64,000 nt of DNA from Altererythrobacter aquiaggeris (GTDB lineage: Bacteria; Pseudomonadota; Alphaproteobacteria; Sphingomonadales; Sphingomonadaceae): assembly GCF_037154015.1 (NCBI RefSeq), contig NZ_JBANRL010000001.1, positions 1,736,001 through 1,800,000 of the forward strand, written 5' to 3'. The notes beneath the pieces are model-generated. The model made no database searches. It saw nothing but the letters and a program-made list of their open reading frames with translations, and was not told the origin of the DNA. The position numbers and the translations under genes were made by a program. Shown here piece by piece: positions 43,813 through 52,134 of this stretch. Numbering within the stretch: position 1 is the first letter of the stretch; each line of letters starts with the position of its first letter.

Positions 43813-46725
43813 TCAAATCCCGAAGTCCAGTGCCTTGCTCTTGCTTCGGGCGAGTTCCTTTTCGGCCTTGTTGGCCTCTTCCGGTTTCAGCTGATCAAGT
43901 TCGCCGTTTTTCTTTTCTGTCGGCGTCAACTGTGCGGTGACCTCGAGGGCCGAGGCCTTCTCGCCTTTGTTGCGTGCCACGGCTGCTCCGAGCCTGTCCG
44001 AACTGTCGACGACCAGTGTCAGGTGATCGCGAAGCCTCGTGATCGTCACCAGGAACGTTTTCTGGTTCGACAGGTTGCGCTCGCGGCTGTCCATGACGGC
44101 TATGCCGCGATCGGATGTCAGACCCTGCGCCATGTGGGCGTTGAGCGCATAGGCAAGATCGATCCGCTTCAGCATCGGATCGTCCTTTTTGAGCTCGACC
44201 TGGTCTCCCTTGGAAGCTTCGAATGTGATCTTCCCACCGGCAATGGCAACCACCCTGGCCTGGTCGGCATTGAACAGGCAGCGGCGATGATCGTTGCGGG
44301 TCCATCGGATCCGGTCGCCTTCATGGATTTCTAGCTTCCTCGGCTCATGCAAGGTCAGATTCTGGTCGCCCTTCCCTGCCCTGATCCGCGCGGGATCGAA
44401 CCGGAACCGCTTGCCACGCTTGTCCGCGACTTCGACCTGCCTGCCCTTCCGGTCCTGTCCCAGGACACGATACTCGCCCGCTGACAGTCCCAGGGCCTGT
44501 TGCTTTCTCGAGACCTCGAGCACCCGACCAGGCTGGTAGGCTGACAGATGTCGCAGTTCTTCGCGGGTCGTGTTGACGCGATCGAGCACTCCAAGCTCGG
44601 CCTTGCCCGGTCCGATCTCGCCATTGGCGAGAAGTCCCTGCTGGACGGCAGCATTGACCGCAGAGCGGATGGCGCGGCCCGAGGCGTAGATCGATGTCCG
44701 CGCGCGGTCGTCCTTGTCGAGCGCCAACCAGGTACCAGCAGCGACCAGCGCGCCATCGCCCTTGGCCTCGAGTGTGTGCGGCTGCAGGTGACGCAGCGCC
44801 GTGCGTACATCACCCGCCTGTGCTGCCGCCTGCGCCTCGCGGATGACTGGATCGCGGGCGCGCAGGTTGGTCGCCATTTCAGCGCTCGCCATGCCCGTCC
44901 GCTGCAGCAGCGCGAAGGGTTTGCCCGCATCGACTGCGCCGAGCTGCTTGCGGTCCCCCATCAGGACCAGGCGGTGAACGCCAGCAAGATTGGCAAGGCG
45001 GACGAGCTTTTCCTTGTCCTCGTTCGAGACCATCGAAGCCTCGTCGAGCACGAGCACATGGTCCTTCAGCGCCGCCTTGGCCTCCAAACGCAGCGCCGCG
45101 TTGCCGGGATCGTCGAGCAGCTTGTTCCAGCCACCAAGAAAGCGTGCCAGCGTCTGCGAGCCGATGCCGGTGTCGCGTTCGAGCATCTGGACGAGCGTGT
45201 TCTGGATCGCGAGGCCAATGACCGGGTGGCCCTCGTCGCGCAGCACCTCGGCGACTGGCTTCAGAACGCTGCTCTTGCCGGCACCGGCAATTCCCTGGAC
45301 CGCGATCGTTCGATCCTCGGACGTCAGGATCAGCTTCGCCGCCCCGAGCTGACCCTCGTTGAGGCGGAACCCCTGCCCTGCCATTGCAGCGGCCTGAACA
45401 CGAGCGGTCGCGCTTCCCGGCTCAACTGCAGACGAGCTCGCACCCTTGCCAGCGGCAACCTCGGACAAGATCCGCTGCTCGGCGATCACCGCGTCACGCG
45501 AAGCGAGCCAGCCCTTGTGCTCTCCCTTCCCTGCTACGAGATCGCCGGAGCGCACCAAGGCGCGGGTCCGTTTTGCAATATCGGCAATCGTCGCTGGCAA
45601 CCCGAAATCGAGCGCAGCCTTGTAGAGCGCAGTGCACTCGAAGGCTGCCTCGCGCTGCGAAAGATGACGCACCGCCGAAGCGACAGCCTGTGCCGCCGCG
45701 ATCGTCTGTCGGTCCTGCCTGAGGACCGACTTGGGCACAAGCGGATCAGCCGGATCGCCCCTGACATGCGCGGCGAAGCGTCCCAGCCATGCGCGCCCGC
45801 GCTCGACAAGCGAGTCGAACCTGCCAGTTTCGATCGACTGTTTCAGTGTGCGGGTCCGGGCCCGCTCGACCAAGGGCGCGAGGTCCAGCCCGATCGATTT
45901 CGCGGTTTCGCTCCATTGCATGCCGAGGGCCTCGCGGTCCTCGATCCCGTCCTTGCTCGCGCGCGTATCGAGCGCGGCAATGCGGCCCGCTTCAAGACCA
46001 GAACCGCGCCGTGCATCGAGCACTTCCTGGCGGCGGCTCGAGAACGCCATGACCTGTTCGCGGGTGATACCGCGCGCCTCGAAATTGCCATGCTTGAGGG
46101 TCGGTCCCGGCTCATAGCCAAGCTTCTCGACCGCGACGCGAAAGCGCGCCATCGCGATAGAATTGAGCGTGGTGTTGAGCTGCCAGAGCCGGTCGTTCTT
46201 GAGCGTACGCCACTTCCCGTCCTTGCCTTGCGTGACATTGGCGATGACCGCATGGAAATGGAGGTTCGGCTCCTGGTTACGGTTGGTGTCGTGCTGGAAC
46301 AGGCCGATCGCAAGGTTTCCGGTGGCCTGCGTTACGATCTTGCCTTTCTCCACCATCCGGGTCTCGGCCGCATTCTTCTCAGCCCAGTGCAGCGCTTCGA
46401 GGACGGCTTCGCGGTAGGCGGCAATGATCCGCTCGTCCTTCCCGACGAGCGCCAGCAGCGACCAGCTCTTGGGAACGGAGAAGGTGAGGTCTGTACCTGG
46501 GCGGTGTGCCTGCCCGGGATTGCCGACACTGCTGCCGTCGGGCAGCTCGCCACGCAGCAGCGCGTCGAACGCCTTGGTCTCGACCTTGCCGTCGAGACCA
46601 AGGCGCCTTGCACCCTCGCCGACCCATTGGCCCGAGCGGTCGGCATCGGCGCTCGCGTAGTAATTGTCCGAAGCGAAGTAGCTTGCCGCCGCCGATGGCG
46701 AGCGGACATTGGCGACGGAAAGCAT
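43813..46725 (-). CDS. traI: MobF-family conjugative relaxase-helicase (TraI/TrwC-like)
   Basis: A 970-residue protein. The N-terminal relaxase has the Tyr pair Y22/Y23 for DNA nicking and the HUH metal site H145, H156, H158 (FQHDT...NLHFHAV). The helicase part has Walker A GIAGAGKS (478-485), Walker B VLVLDEAS (about 557-564) and a C-terminal UvrD-like segment (LAYALNAHMAQGLTSDRG). It is shorter than F TraI (1756) and close to TrwC (966). It would nick oriT and unwind the transferred strand. It is 48 bp downstream of traD. Confidence 0.95.
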   Translation of the reverse strand: MLSVANVRSPSAAASYFASDNYYASADADRSGQWVGEGARRLGLDGKVETKAFDALLRGELPDGSSVGNPGQAHRPGTDLTFSVPKSWSLLALVGKDERIIAAYREAVLEALHWAEKNAAETRMVEKGKIVTQATGNLAIGLFQHDTNRNQEPNLHFHAVIANVTQGKDGKWRTLKNDRLWQLNTTLNSIAMARFRVAVEKLGYEPGPTLKHGNFEARGITREQVMAFSSRRQEVLDARRGSGLEAGRIAALDTRASKDGIEDREALGMQWSETAKSIGLDLAPLVERARTRTLKQSIETGRFDSLVERGRAWLGRFAAHVRGDPADPLVPKSVLRQDRQTIAAAQAVASAVRHLSQREAAFECTALYKAALDFGLPATIADIAKRTRALVRSGDLVAGKGEHKGWLASRDAVIAEQRILSEVAAGKGASSSAVEPGSATARVQAAAMAGQGFRLNEGQLGAAKLILTSEDRTIAVQGIAGAGKSSVLKPVAEVLRDEGHPVIGLAIQNTLVQMLERDTGIGSQTLARFLGGWNKLLDDPGNAALRLEAKAALKDHVLVLDEASMVSNEDKEKLVRLANLAGVHRLVLMGDRKQLGAVDAGKPFALLQRTGMASAEMATNLRARDPVIREAQAAAQAGDVRTALRHLQPHTLEAKGDGALVAAGTWLALDKDDRARTSIYASGRAIRSAVNAAVQQGLLANGEIGPGKAELGVLDRVNTTREELRHLSAYQPGRVLEVSRKQQALGLSAGEYRVLGQDRKGRQVEVADKRGKRFRFDPARIRAGKGDQNLTLHEPRKLEIHEGDRIRWTRNDHRRCLFNADQARVVAIAGGKITFEASKGDQVELKKDDPMLKRIDLAYALNAHMAQGLTSDRGIAVMDSRERNLSNQKTFLVTITRLRDHLTLVVDSSDRLGAAVARNKGEKASALEVTAQLTPTEKKNGELDQLKPEEANKAEKELARSKSKALDFGI

Positions 46726-46773
46726 GGGCTGGGATCACTTTCTCTTGGCCCTCGTCCCCTCCCCGGTTGAGCG

Positions 46774-49113
46774 TCACATATCCGGATCGAAGTCCCCGTA
46801 ATCGTGACCATGGTCCTGCCACTGATCGGCATCGCGGCCCTGTTTCGCTGCACCGCCAAGAAGCGACTTCTGCTGCTCTTCCTGGAGCCTCTGGTCGGCC
46901 TTGCCGCGCGCGACCTGTGCTCGCTGATGCGCTGCGGGATCGGGAATATCGGACCTGGCGGAAGGCACAGCCCGTTGCTCCATGCCGCGGTGCTCCTCAG
47001 CTTTCGAAGCCAGAGGAAGTTCGGATTGAGCCGGCCGCTGAGGGTCCGATGTCGCCCTTTTCCCTCGCGCATTCGGATCGCGACGCTTCCTTGTCTGGTC
47101 CGGTCGAGCCTGATCGCCCTTGTTGCTGCGACGGGTCCGGCGCAGTTCCTTTTTGTCTTCCTTGTCGGCTTTCTTTTCAGCGCTGTCGGAGCGATCGTGC
47201 GCGTCCCTCATCCGGCGAGGATCACCATCATTGTCGCCTGTTTCAGAGGCTGCTCCGGCACCGCCCCCTGCTCCATCTTTATCATCAGCGTGCCGGGTCT
47301 GCGGCGGTGGCTTCGGCATATCGCGGGGAATGAAGCCTTCGGCTACCCGAGGCCAGTTGCGCGGTTCGAGAACCACGGGTGCCGCCGGAAATCCTTCGGG
47401 AAACTTGATGAAGCCATGAAGGTTCTTGAGCTTCATCAGCTCGTCGGGAAGCAGCAGCGGGACGACCTGGCGGCGGGGCGTCAGGCTGACCGCATCACGC
47501 GCATTGTTGTAGCCGTAGCTGTAACCTTCCTCCATCTCGCGAACCTCGCGGTGGCCGATGATATCGGAACACCAGGTGGCGGTCTCGCGATCTGCGGTAC
47601 CAAGGATAAGCTTGGTGCGGGCAAGTGAGGACAGGGTCATCGCCATGTTCTCACCGTAGACATCCTTGAGCTTGGCAAAGGCATGAATGCCGGTGACGAT
47701 CGCGCCCCCGAAATTGCGCGCGGTCTGGAGGCCCTTTTCGAGTGAAGGGAGACGATGCAGGGCGCCCAGTTCGTCGATCAGGAACCAGAGCCTGATGTCC
47801 CGCGAGCGCTGGCCCGCCATCAGCGTATTGATCGCGGTGTCGAGCCACAGCGTGAGCAATTGCGAGAGCACGCTCATGTCGATGTAGCGGGCAGACAGGA
47901 ACAGGATCGAGCCCGGATCACCTGCCCCGTTGATCCACGCGCGGACCGAAAAGGGCGTCCCGTCTTCGGGCAGCATCTGGAGCGCCTTGGCGTTGACATT
48001 GAACACTGCCCGGACCGATTCCGCCATGCGCGCCGCGCTCGGCGTGCTGATGGGACCGGCCATGGTATCTTCGACCAGGCGGTGCAGATCGGAGAGATCG
48101 GCGTTCATGAGTTCGTGGGCCAGCGCGGCGTTGGTGCCCCGCCCTGCTTCGGCGAGCTTGAGACAGGTCTCGACGAACAGCGTGCGCGCGGCGAGCACCC
48201 AGAACTGTTCGGCGCCGCCCCCATCGTGCGGGACGAGGGACTCTGCTGCGGCATGGAATTCGGCACGTGTCGAGCAATCGTTGAACACGCTCCAGGCGGG
48301 ACAGCGCGCGTCGAGCGGGTTGAGAATAACGTCGCGTGCTGGATCGTAGAAGGTTTCGACAAAGGCTCCGGTAAGGTCAAAAATGACCGCGCGTTCGCCC
48401 CGTTCGCGGATCTTCCTGGTAAGCTCAGTCAGGACAACGGTCTTGCCTGTCCCGGTTGTGCCAACAAGCATCGCGTGACTCTGCTCGAGGCGCCAGGGCC
48501 AGCTGACCCCTGCGAGATGCGCGGGAAAATAGAAGCCCGCATTCCGCAGCGAAGTCGACCCGGCCAGACGCCAGCGCCAGCCCAACGCATCGCCATACTC
48601 GCGGGCACGGGCATCGCGGTTGTGCGCGGCGATCTCCCGGCCAAGTTCGCGCAAGGTAGCAAGCTCCGCCCCGCGTACATGCTTCTTCTGTTTCGACTTC
48701 TCGCCGAAGCGTTCGGCAATCCACCAGAAAAGAGCGAAGAGCGGCGCAAGAATGAACCCGGCAAGCCACAAGGCGCTGATCACTGCGCTCCGGAATAGCG
48801 CGACCGCTTCGCGCATCGGCGGGTAATCGGTCACGACGGAAATGGGAAATGCGACGAGGCTCCCATCGGCCAGCTTGAGGTTCACAAGCTTGTCCGGATC
48901 GAACTCCATGAAGGCATAGCCAGAGGCATAGGCATGCATCCACAGGAGGTAGACCTGGTAGTCGTCTAGCGCCCCGCTTACGTCCCAATAGACCAGCCCG
49001 AGAACGACCAAGAGTGTCACGATCAGGGGCCCCTTGAGGCCCGCAGCAAACATGAAGCCGAAATGCCCCAGAAGCTGGCTGCCGCGGGTGAAGTTGACGA
49101 GATTATGCTTCAT
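46774..49113 (-). CDS. traD: TraD, type IV coupling protein
   Basis: A 779-residue coupling ATPase. Two N-terminal membrane helices (about 18-42 and 108-132) precede the nucleotide-binding domain with Walker A VGTTGTGKT (217-225) and Walker B LWFLIDELGALHRL in the 450s. The C-terminal ~150 residues are highly charged and Gln/Arg-rich, ending YGDFDPDM. It links the relaxosome to the T4SS. The ATG at 49113 overlaps the preceding gene by 11 bp; the longer frame upstream is inside that gene. Confidence 0.95.
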   Translation of the reverse strand: MKHNLVNFTRGSQLLGHFGFMFAAGLKGPLIVTLLVVLGLVYWDVSGALDDYQVYLLWMHAYASGYAFMEFDPDKLVNLKLADGSLVAFPISVVTDYPPMREAVALFRSAVISALWLAGFILAPLFALFWWIAERFGEKSKQKKHVRGAELATLRELGREIAAHNRDARAREYGDALGWRWRLAGSTSLRNAGFYFPAHLAGVSWPWRLEQSHAMLVGTTGTGKTVVLTELTRKIRERGERAVIFDLTGAFVETFYDPARDVILNPLDARCPAWSVFNDCSTRAEFHAAAESLVPHDGGGAEQFWVLAARTLFVETCLKLAEAGRGTNAALAHELMNADLSDLHRLVEDTMAGPISTPSAARMAESVRAVFNVNAKALQMLPEDGTPFSVRAWINGAGDPGSILFLSARYIDMSVLSQLLTLWLDTAINTLMAGQRSRDIRLWFLIDELGALHRLPSLEKGLQTARNFGGAIVTGIHAFAKLKDVYGENMAMTLSSLARTKLILGTADRETATWCSDIIGHREVREMEEGYSYGYNNARDAVSLTPRRQVVPLLLPDELMKLKNLHGFIKFPEGFPAAPVVLEPRNWPRVAEGFIPRDMPKPPPQTRHADDKDGAGGGAGAASETGDNDGDPRRMRDAHDRSDSAEKKADKEDKKELRRTRRSNKGDQARPDQTRKRRDPNARGKRATSDPQRPAQSELPLASKAEEHRGMEQRAVPSARSDIPDPAAHQRAQVARGKADQRLQEEQQKSLLGGAAKQGRDADQWQDHGHDYGDFDPDM

Positions 49114-49432
49114 CCTCGCCTCCCATGGGTCGGGGTGCAACGATACCGAGGCGCTCCAGCCGGCGCTGGTAGGCAGCGACCGTTCTGTCGCGCAGAGTGC
49201 TGTCGGGATGATGCGTAAGCAGCGCATCCAATGCGACCGTGATGAAGATGTTCTGGCGCACCGGATCGGTCGCCGGGGTCCTCAGATCAGCTTCGGTTGC
49301 GCGCTGCCAGGCATCGAAGATGCAATCGCAAACAACGATACTCGCGCTGACCCTGCGCTCGACTGCTTGTTTCCTGATCCATTCGGCGATCAGGGGCGTG
49401 ACATAGGTCACGAACCGGTGGTGTCTTTGCAT
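49103..49432 (-). CDS. small protein before traD, possible relaxosome accessory
   Basis: A 109-residue protein beginning MQRHHRFVTYVTPLIAEWIRKQAVERRVSASIVVCDCIFDAWQRA. The beta-strand-then-two-helices look of this part resembles ribbon-helix-helix or related DNA-binding proteins that sit between oriT and traD (TraY/TraM/MobC roles). The ATG at 49432 has AAGGA upstream; a TTG at 49456 is the alternative. It heads the traD-relaxase operon. The relaxosome role is inferred from position. Confidence 0.65.
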   Translation of the reverse strand: MQRHHRFVTYVTPLIAEWIRKQAVERRVSASIVVCDCIFDAWQRATEADLRTPATDPVRQNIFITVALDALLTHHPDSTLRDRTVAAYQRRLERLGIVAPRPMGGEDEA

Positions 49433-49456
49433 TTTTTCCAAGTTCCTTGTGTTCAA

Positions 49457-50015
49457 AGAACCTGGCTCACCCTTCGAAAGGCAAGTGCCACTCTAGGCCG
49501 CAGCACGGGGTGTAGGAAAACGGAAAATTCACGTCGCTTTTCAGCAGATTAAATGGATCTGTGCCGACTCGGCACGGACGAGAACGCAAGTGGACCGGAT
49601 CCGGCACAGAAGATGGTATCGGCGAAATTTCGTGAATTCGCGAAACAATTCCGCGCCTTCCATCGCAGCACCCGCTGCGTACGGTGTGCCTGTCAAGTTC
49701 CAATGTGTGCGGGGCTTTTCAGGAGGCCCTGAGTTCCGTTCAATGGGTTGAATTCTAATCCTTATTCTTGGAGCGCGAGCAATTGTGTCCTCGTAGGGAA
49801 AAGCGAGATTCAGGGCGAAAATGCCGGTGGGCTACCAACTGGCCTTAGTTATGTGAGAATCCCCCTCGGCGGGTCATTCCCCAGGCGGGCCAATTGCCCG
49901 GTCGTTTGAGAGGATCATAGGGACCAGATAGCCATCACCGGACTGTCCCAAGATCGAATGGAGATGAGGTGCAGAACGATCGGGAATACCCATCTCTCCT
50001 AACCCTGCGAACAAG
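49457..50015. other. non-coding region, candidate oriT
   Basis: About 560 bp without a credible gene, between the mobilisation operon and a leading-region-like set. It contains the second copy of the 19-bp tra element (49508-49526) and nested inverted repeats at 49559-49609: GTGCCGA-C-TCGGCAC (49561-49575), CCGGATCCGG (49595-49604) and outer arms CTGTGCCG/CGGCACAG. CGAAATTTCG follows at 49623-49632. Placement beside traD/relaxase is where oriT is expected. Confidence 0.55.
49508..49526 (-). promoter_or_regulatory. 19-bp tra control element, copy 2
   Basis: On the minus strand this reads TTTCCGTTTTCCTACACCC, identical over 19 bp to 17402-17420. It lies 75 bp before the 49432 ATG, close to the 68 bp seen before the pilin gene. 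A shared operator or promoter element that would co-regulate both transfer operons. Confidence 0.65.
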
Positions 50016-50047
50016 AAAAAAGGCAGGAACCGTTCCCGGTCCCCGCC
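50016..50047 (-). terminator. rho-independent terminator
   Basis: On the minus strand an 11-bp GC-rich stem (GGCGGGGACCG / CGGTTCCTGCC, two G-U pairs) with a GGAA loop is followed by TTTTTT. It lies 12 bp after the stop of the 73-residue gene and isolates it from the oriT candidate. Confidence 0.85.
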
Positions 50048-50059
50048 CTGATCCTACGG

Positions 50060-50281
50060 TCAGAACTCATCGAGCATTGCCCCATGAACCGTATGCACCA
50101 CGCGCGCTGCAAGATGCGCAGGAAGCGCGTTGTAGTCACCCTCATCCAAAGCAAAGTATCCGAGTTCTCGGTCCTCAACGATATGCTGATCGAAGAAGCT
50201 GTGCAACGCCCGACGCTCTGCCACAGCCAGCGCGGCAAAGTAGCGTTCCGAGTTCGAATTGATCCGAGCAATTGAAGCCAT
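50060..50281 (-). CDS. 73-residue protein of unknown function in the leading region
   Basis: MASIARINSNSERYFAALAV... continues with HSFFDQHIVEDRELGYFALDEGDYNALPAHLAARVVHTVHGAML. It is acidic, soluble and partly helical. A strong AGGAGG lies 6 bp before the ATG, and a clean terminator follows the stop, so this is a real small gene. No family recognised. Its place between the oriT candidate and ssb suggests early expression after transfer. Confidence 0.75.
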   Translation of the reverse strand: MASIARINSNSERYFAALAVAERRALHSFFDQHIVEDRELGYFALDEGDYNALPAHLAARVVHTVHGAMLDEF

Positions 50282-50518
50282 TGTATCCTCCTGATGTCTG
50301 CCGTTGACGGCAGGAGCAGGACGGATGGGCGTGCGGCCGGCGGGTCAGGGATCGCCCACTTGGGCGACCGCGAAGCGGCGGTAGGGGTAACGATTTTGTC
50401 GGACCGTAGCGTAGCGAAGGGGAGTCAAAATGGTGGGACCCTGCCGTCCTTGACGCGCCTGTTGCACGGCCATCAGAATGGGAGAACGTGAGCCAGGCCC
50501 CTCCCCTCCGGTCCCAAG

Positions 50519-50956
50519 CTAGATAGCTCCCGAGACCTTCTGCGCGACCTCTGTCAGCGTCGCCTGCAGGCGGTTGATCTCCGATAGGCTGGTCCCGCTG
50601 GGCACGTATCGCGTCACAAGAAATTCGCGCGACTGCGACATGGCATGCAGGTGTTCCCGCGTCCGCTTCCGCAGCACCAGCCCAAGCTCGACTGCGAGGT
50701 CCGCCCTTGCCGCGAGGTTGTGCTGGAGACCCCGGACCTCGCCCGCGCTGTGACCCGATCGGAGAAGGAATGCGTTGAGGTAAAGCTCGACCGCATGAAT
50801 CGCGACCATGCGAAACGGCGCCCGCGACCTGGGTTCTCCGGGCCGTCCATTCTGCACGAGAAGCTGGGCCGCGATCCGATACTCATTTGCAAGTGCCACA
50901 ACCTCGGCTGCAGTCGCGGCCTCACCCGGATAGCAAACGATCGCCTGGTCAGTCAT
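50519..50956 (-). CDS. HEPN-like protein of unknown function
   Basis: A 145-residue, mostly helical protein. IHAVELYLNAFLLRSGHSAGEVRGLQHNLAARADLAVELGL has the look of a HEPN helical domain, and RTREHLH gives an R-x5-H arrangement near residue 100, as in HEPN RNases. The ATG at 50956 is chosen because the upstream continuation runs antisense through the ssb region and is low complexity. It could be a leading-region effector, a toxin-like RNase or a non-catalytic HEPN; I cannot tell which. Confidence 0.6.
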   Translation of the reverse strand: MTDQAIVCYPGEAATAAEVVALANEYRIAAQLLVQNGRPGEPRSRAPFRMVAIHAVELYLNAFLLRSGHSAGEVRGLQHNLAARADLAVELGLVLRKRTREHLHAMSQSREFLVTRYVPSGTSLSEINRLQATLTEVAQKVSGAI

Positions 50957-51022
50957 GGCGCTCTTCGTAGCACCGCTTTTGCAAACGATTACTGAAAGTT
51001 CTTCGGCGTTCCATACGCGAGG

Positions 51023-51055
51023 AAGGGGCCCTGTCCGGCTGGGACAGGACCCCTT
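51023..51055 (-). terminator. strong hairpin downstream of ssb
   Basis: Arms 51023-51036 and 51042-51055 pair over 14 bp around a 5-nt loop; in minus-strand RNA the only imperfection is one G-U pair. It lies 25 bp after the ssb stop and ahead of the HEPN-like gene. There is no U-tract, so it may act as an attenuator, a 3'-end stabiliser or a single-stranded-DNA structure rather than a classic terminator. Confidence 0.6.
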
Positions 51056-51080
51056 CGGGAGGCGAGATCGAGGTGAGAGT

Positions 51081-51479
51081 TCAGTCGATCTCGGGAGCGT
51101 CCTGGTTGTCGTGATCGTCACCGCTGCCGTTGCCGCGCGAGAGGAAGTCGACCTTGTCGGCGAGGATCTCGGTGCCGTAGCGCGTGCCCCCGTCCTTGTC
51201 CTCCCACTGGGTGTAGTGGATGCGGCCCTGAACACTGACCAGCTGGCCCTTGGAACAGTACTGGCCGACGGTCTTGGCGAGGCCGTTGAAGCAGGTAACC
51301 CGGTGGAACTCGCTTTCCTTGGCGGTGTAGCCGTTCTCGTCCTTGTAGGTCTTGCCGTCCTTGTCCCGCGCAGGGCGATCGGTGACGACAGTGATCCCGG
51401 TGACATTGGTGCCGCCCTTGGTCTCGCGGGTGTCGGGATCGCGGGCGATGCGGCCGGTAATGATGGCGATATTGGTCAT
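51081..51479 (-). CDS. ssb: single-stranded DNA-binding protein
   Basis: A 132-residue OB-fold protein: MTNIAIITGRIARDPDTRET, EFHRVTCFNGLAKTVGQYCSKGQLVSVQGRIHYTQW and RYGTEILADKVDFL are clear SSB blocks. The tail is acidic (GDDHDNQDAPEID) but lacks the usual DDDIPF ending, so contact with host repair proteins may differ. Plasmid SSBs are typical of leading regions and protect the incoming strand. A hairpin lies in its 5' leader. Confidence 0.93.
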   Translation of the reverse strand: MTNIAIITGRIARDPDTRETKGGTNVTGITVVTDRPARDKDGKTYKDENGYTAKESEFHRVTCFNGLAKTVGQYCSKGQLVSVQGRIHYTQWEDKDGGTRYGTEILADKVDFLSRGNGSGDDHDNQDAPEID

Positions 51480-51504
51480 GATGGTAGTCCTTCAGTTCCT
51501 TAAA

Positions 51505-51521
51505 CCGGAGACCATCTCCGG
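51505..51521. promoter_or_regulatory. hairpin in the ssb leader
   Basis: Perfect 7-3-7 dyad CCGGAGA-CCA-TCTCCGG, 25 bp upstream of the ssb start. It could be an operator or a structural element of the mRNA or of single-stranded DNA. Confidence 0.6.
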
Positions 51522-52134
51522 CTTGCGAACATCCAGAAGAAGCAGGGCATGGGAGGACTGCACCGCAGGGGCAAAGCTCCAAGGGAAACCTGTTCATGAC
51601 GGGTGGTGCGGGCAGGCAGCGCAGCTGCCAACACGGCCGGAAAGGAACGGGTTGCCGTCCTCAGCTGACCTGGTTCAGGACTGTTCGCGACTAAAGCCGG
51701 ATGGGTATCGGGTGTGGGTCTGCAGGCTCACTTGACCTTTCCTGCAATCAGCTAACGCCATCGCCCTCCGATGCCTCCAGGAGATCCATGAAGTTGCAGG
51801 CTGCTTCTCGGTCTTGCTCGTTCTCGAACGCCACATCGAGATCGGGGGCTGACCCGAACATGTGCAGGAACGATCACAGGGCAAAGTGCTCAGCGGCAGC
51901 GTAATTTGAGGCAGATAAGTCCGTACTGCGCCCTCTAGGTAGCCTTTCGACATGGCTCGCATCGTCCTTAAAAGTGGTCGTCCGTCGGGCCGATGGACCG
52001 CAGTGCAGGAGCAGGATCAAAACGCCGTCGCTGCTGGTGAATCGGAAGTCGCGGTTGGCACGCGCATCGCTGCATAGTTCAACGATGACCTGGGGCTCGT
52101 ACTAGCGGCCTGTCCAACATGCGCTGCCACTTGA
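51522..52134. other. intergenic region between ssb and gajB
   Basis: About 610 bp. The frames here have skewed composition and no recognisable protein. It probably contains the ssb promoter on the minus strand, and the gajB transcript ends into it. I see no other defined element. Confidence 0.5.

Noticed and set aside
44548-46770. A 740-codon open frame on the plus strand
   Set aside because: It runs antisense through the relaxase gene, whose HUH, Tyr and Walker motifs are intact; its translation is Arg/Leu-rich with no recognisable domain. It is a product of high GC.
51675-51962. A 95-codon minus-strand frame between ssb and gajB
   Set aside because: Composition (many Ser, Arg, Trp and Cys in the second half) does not look like a real protein and no ribosome-binding site is visible.
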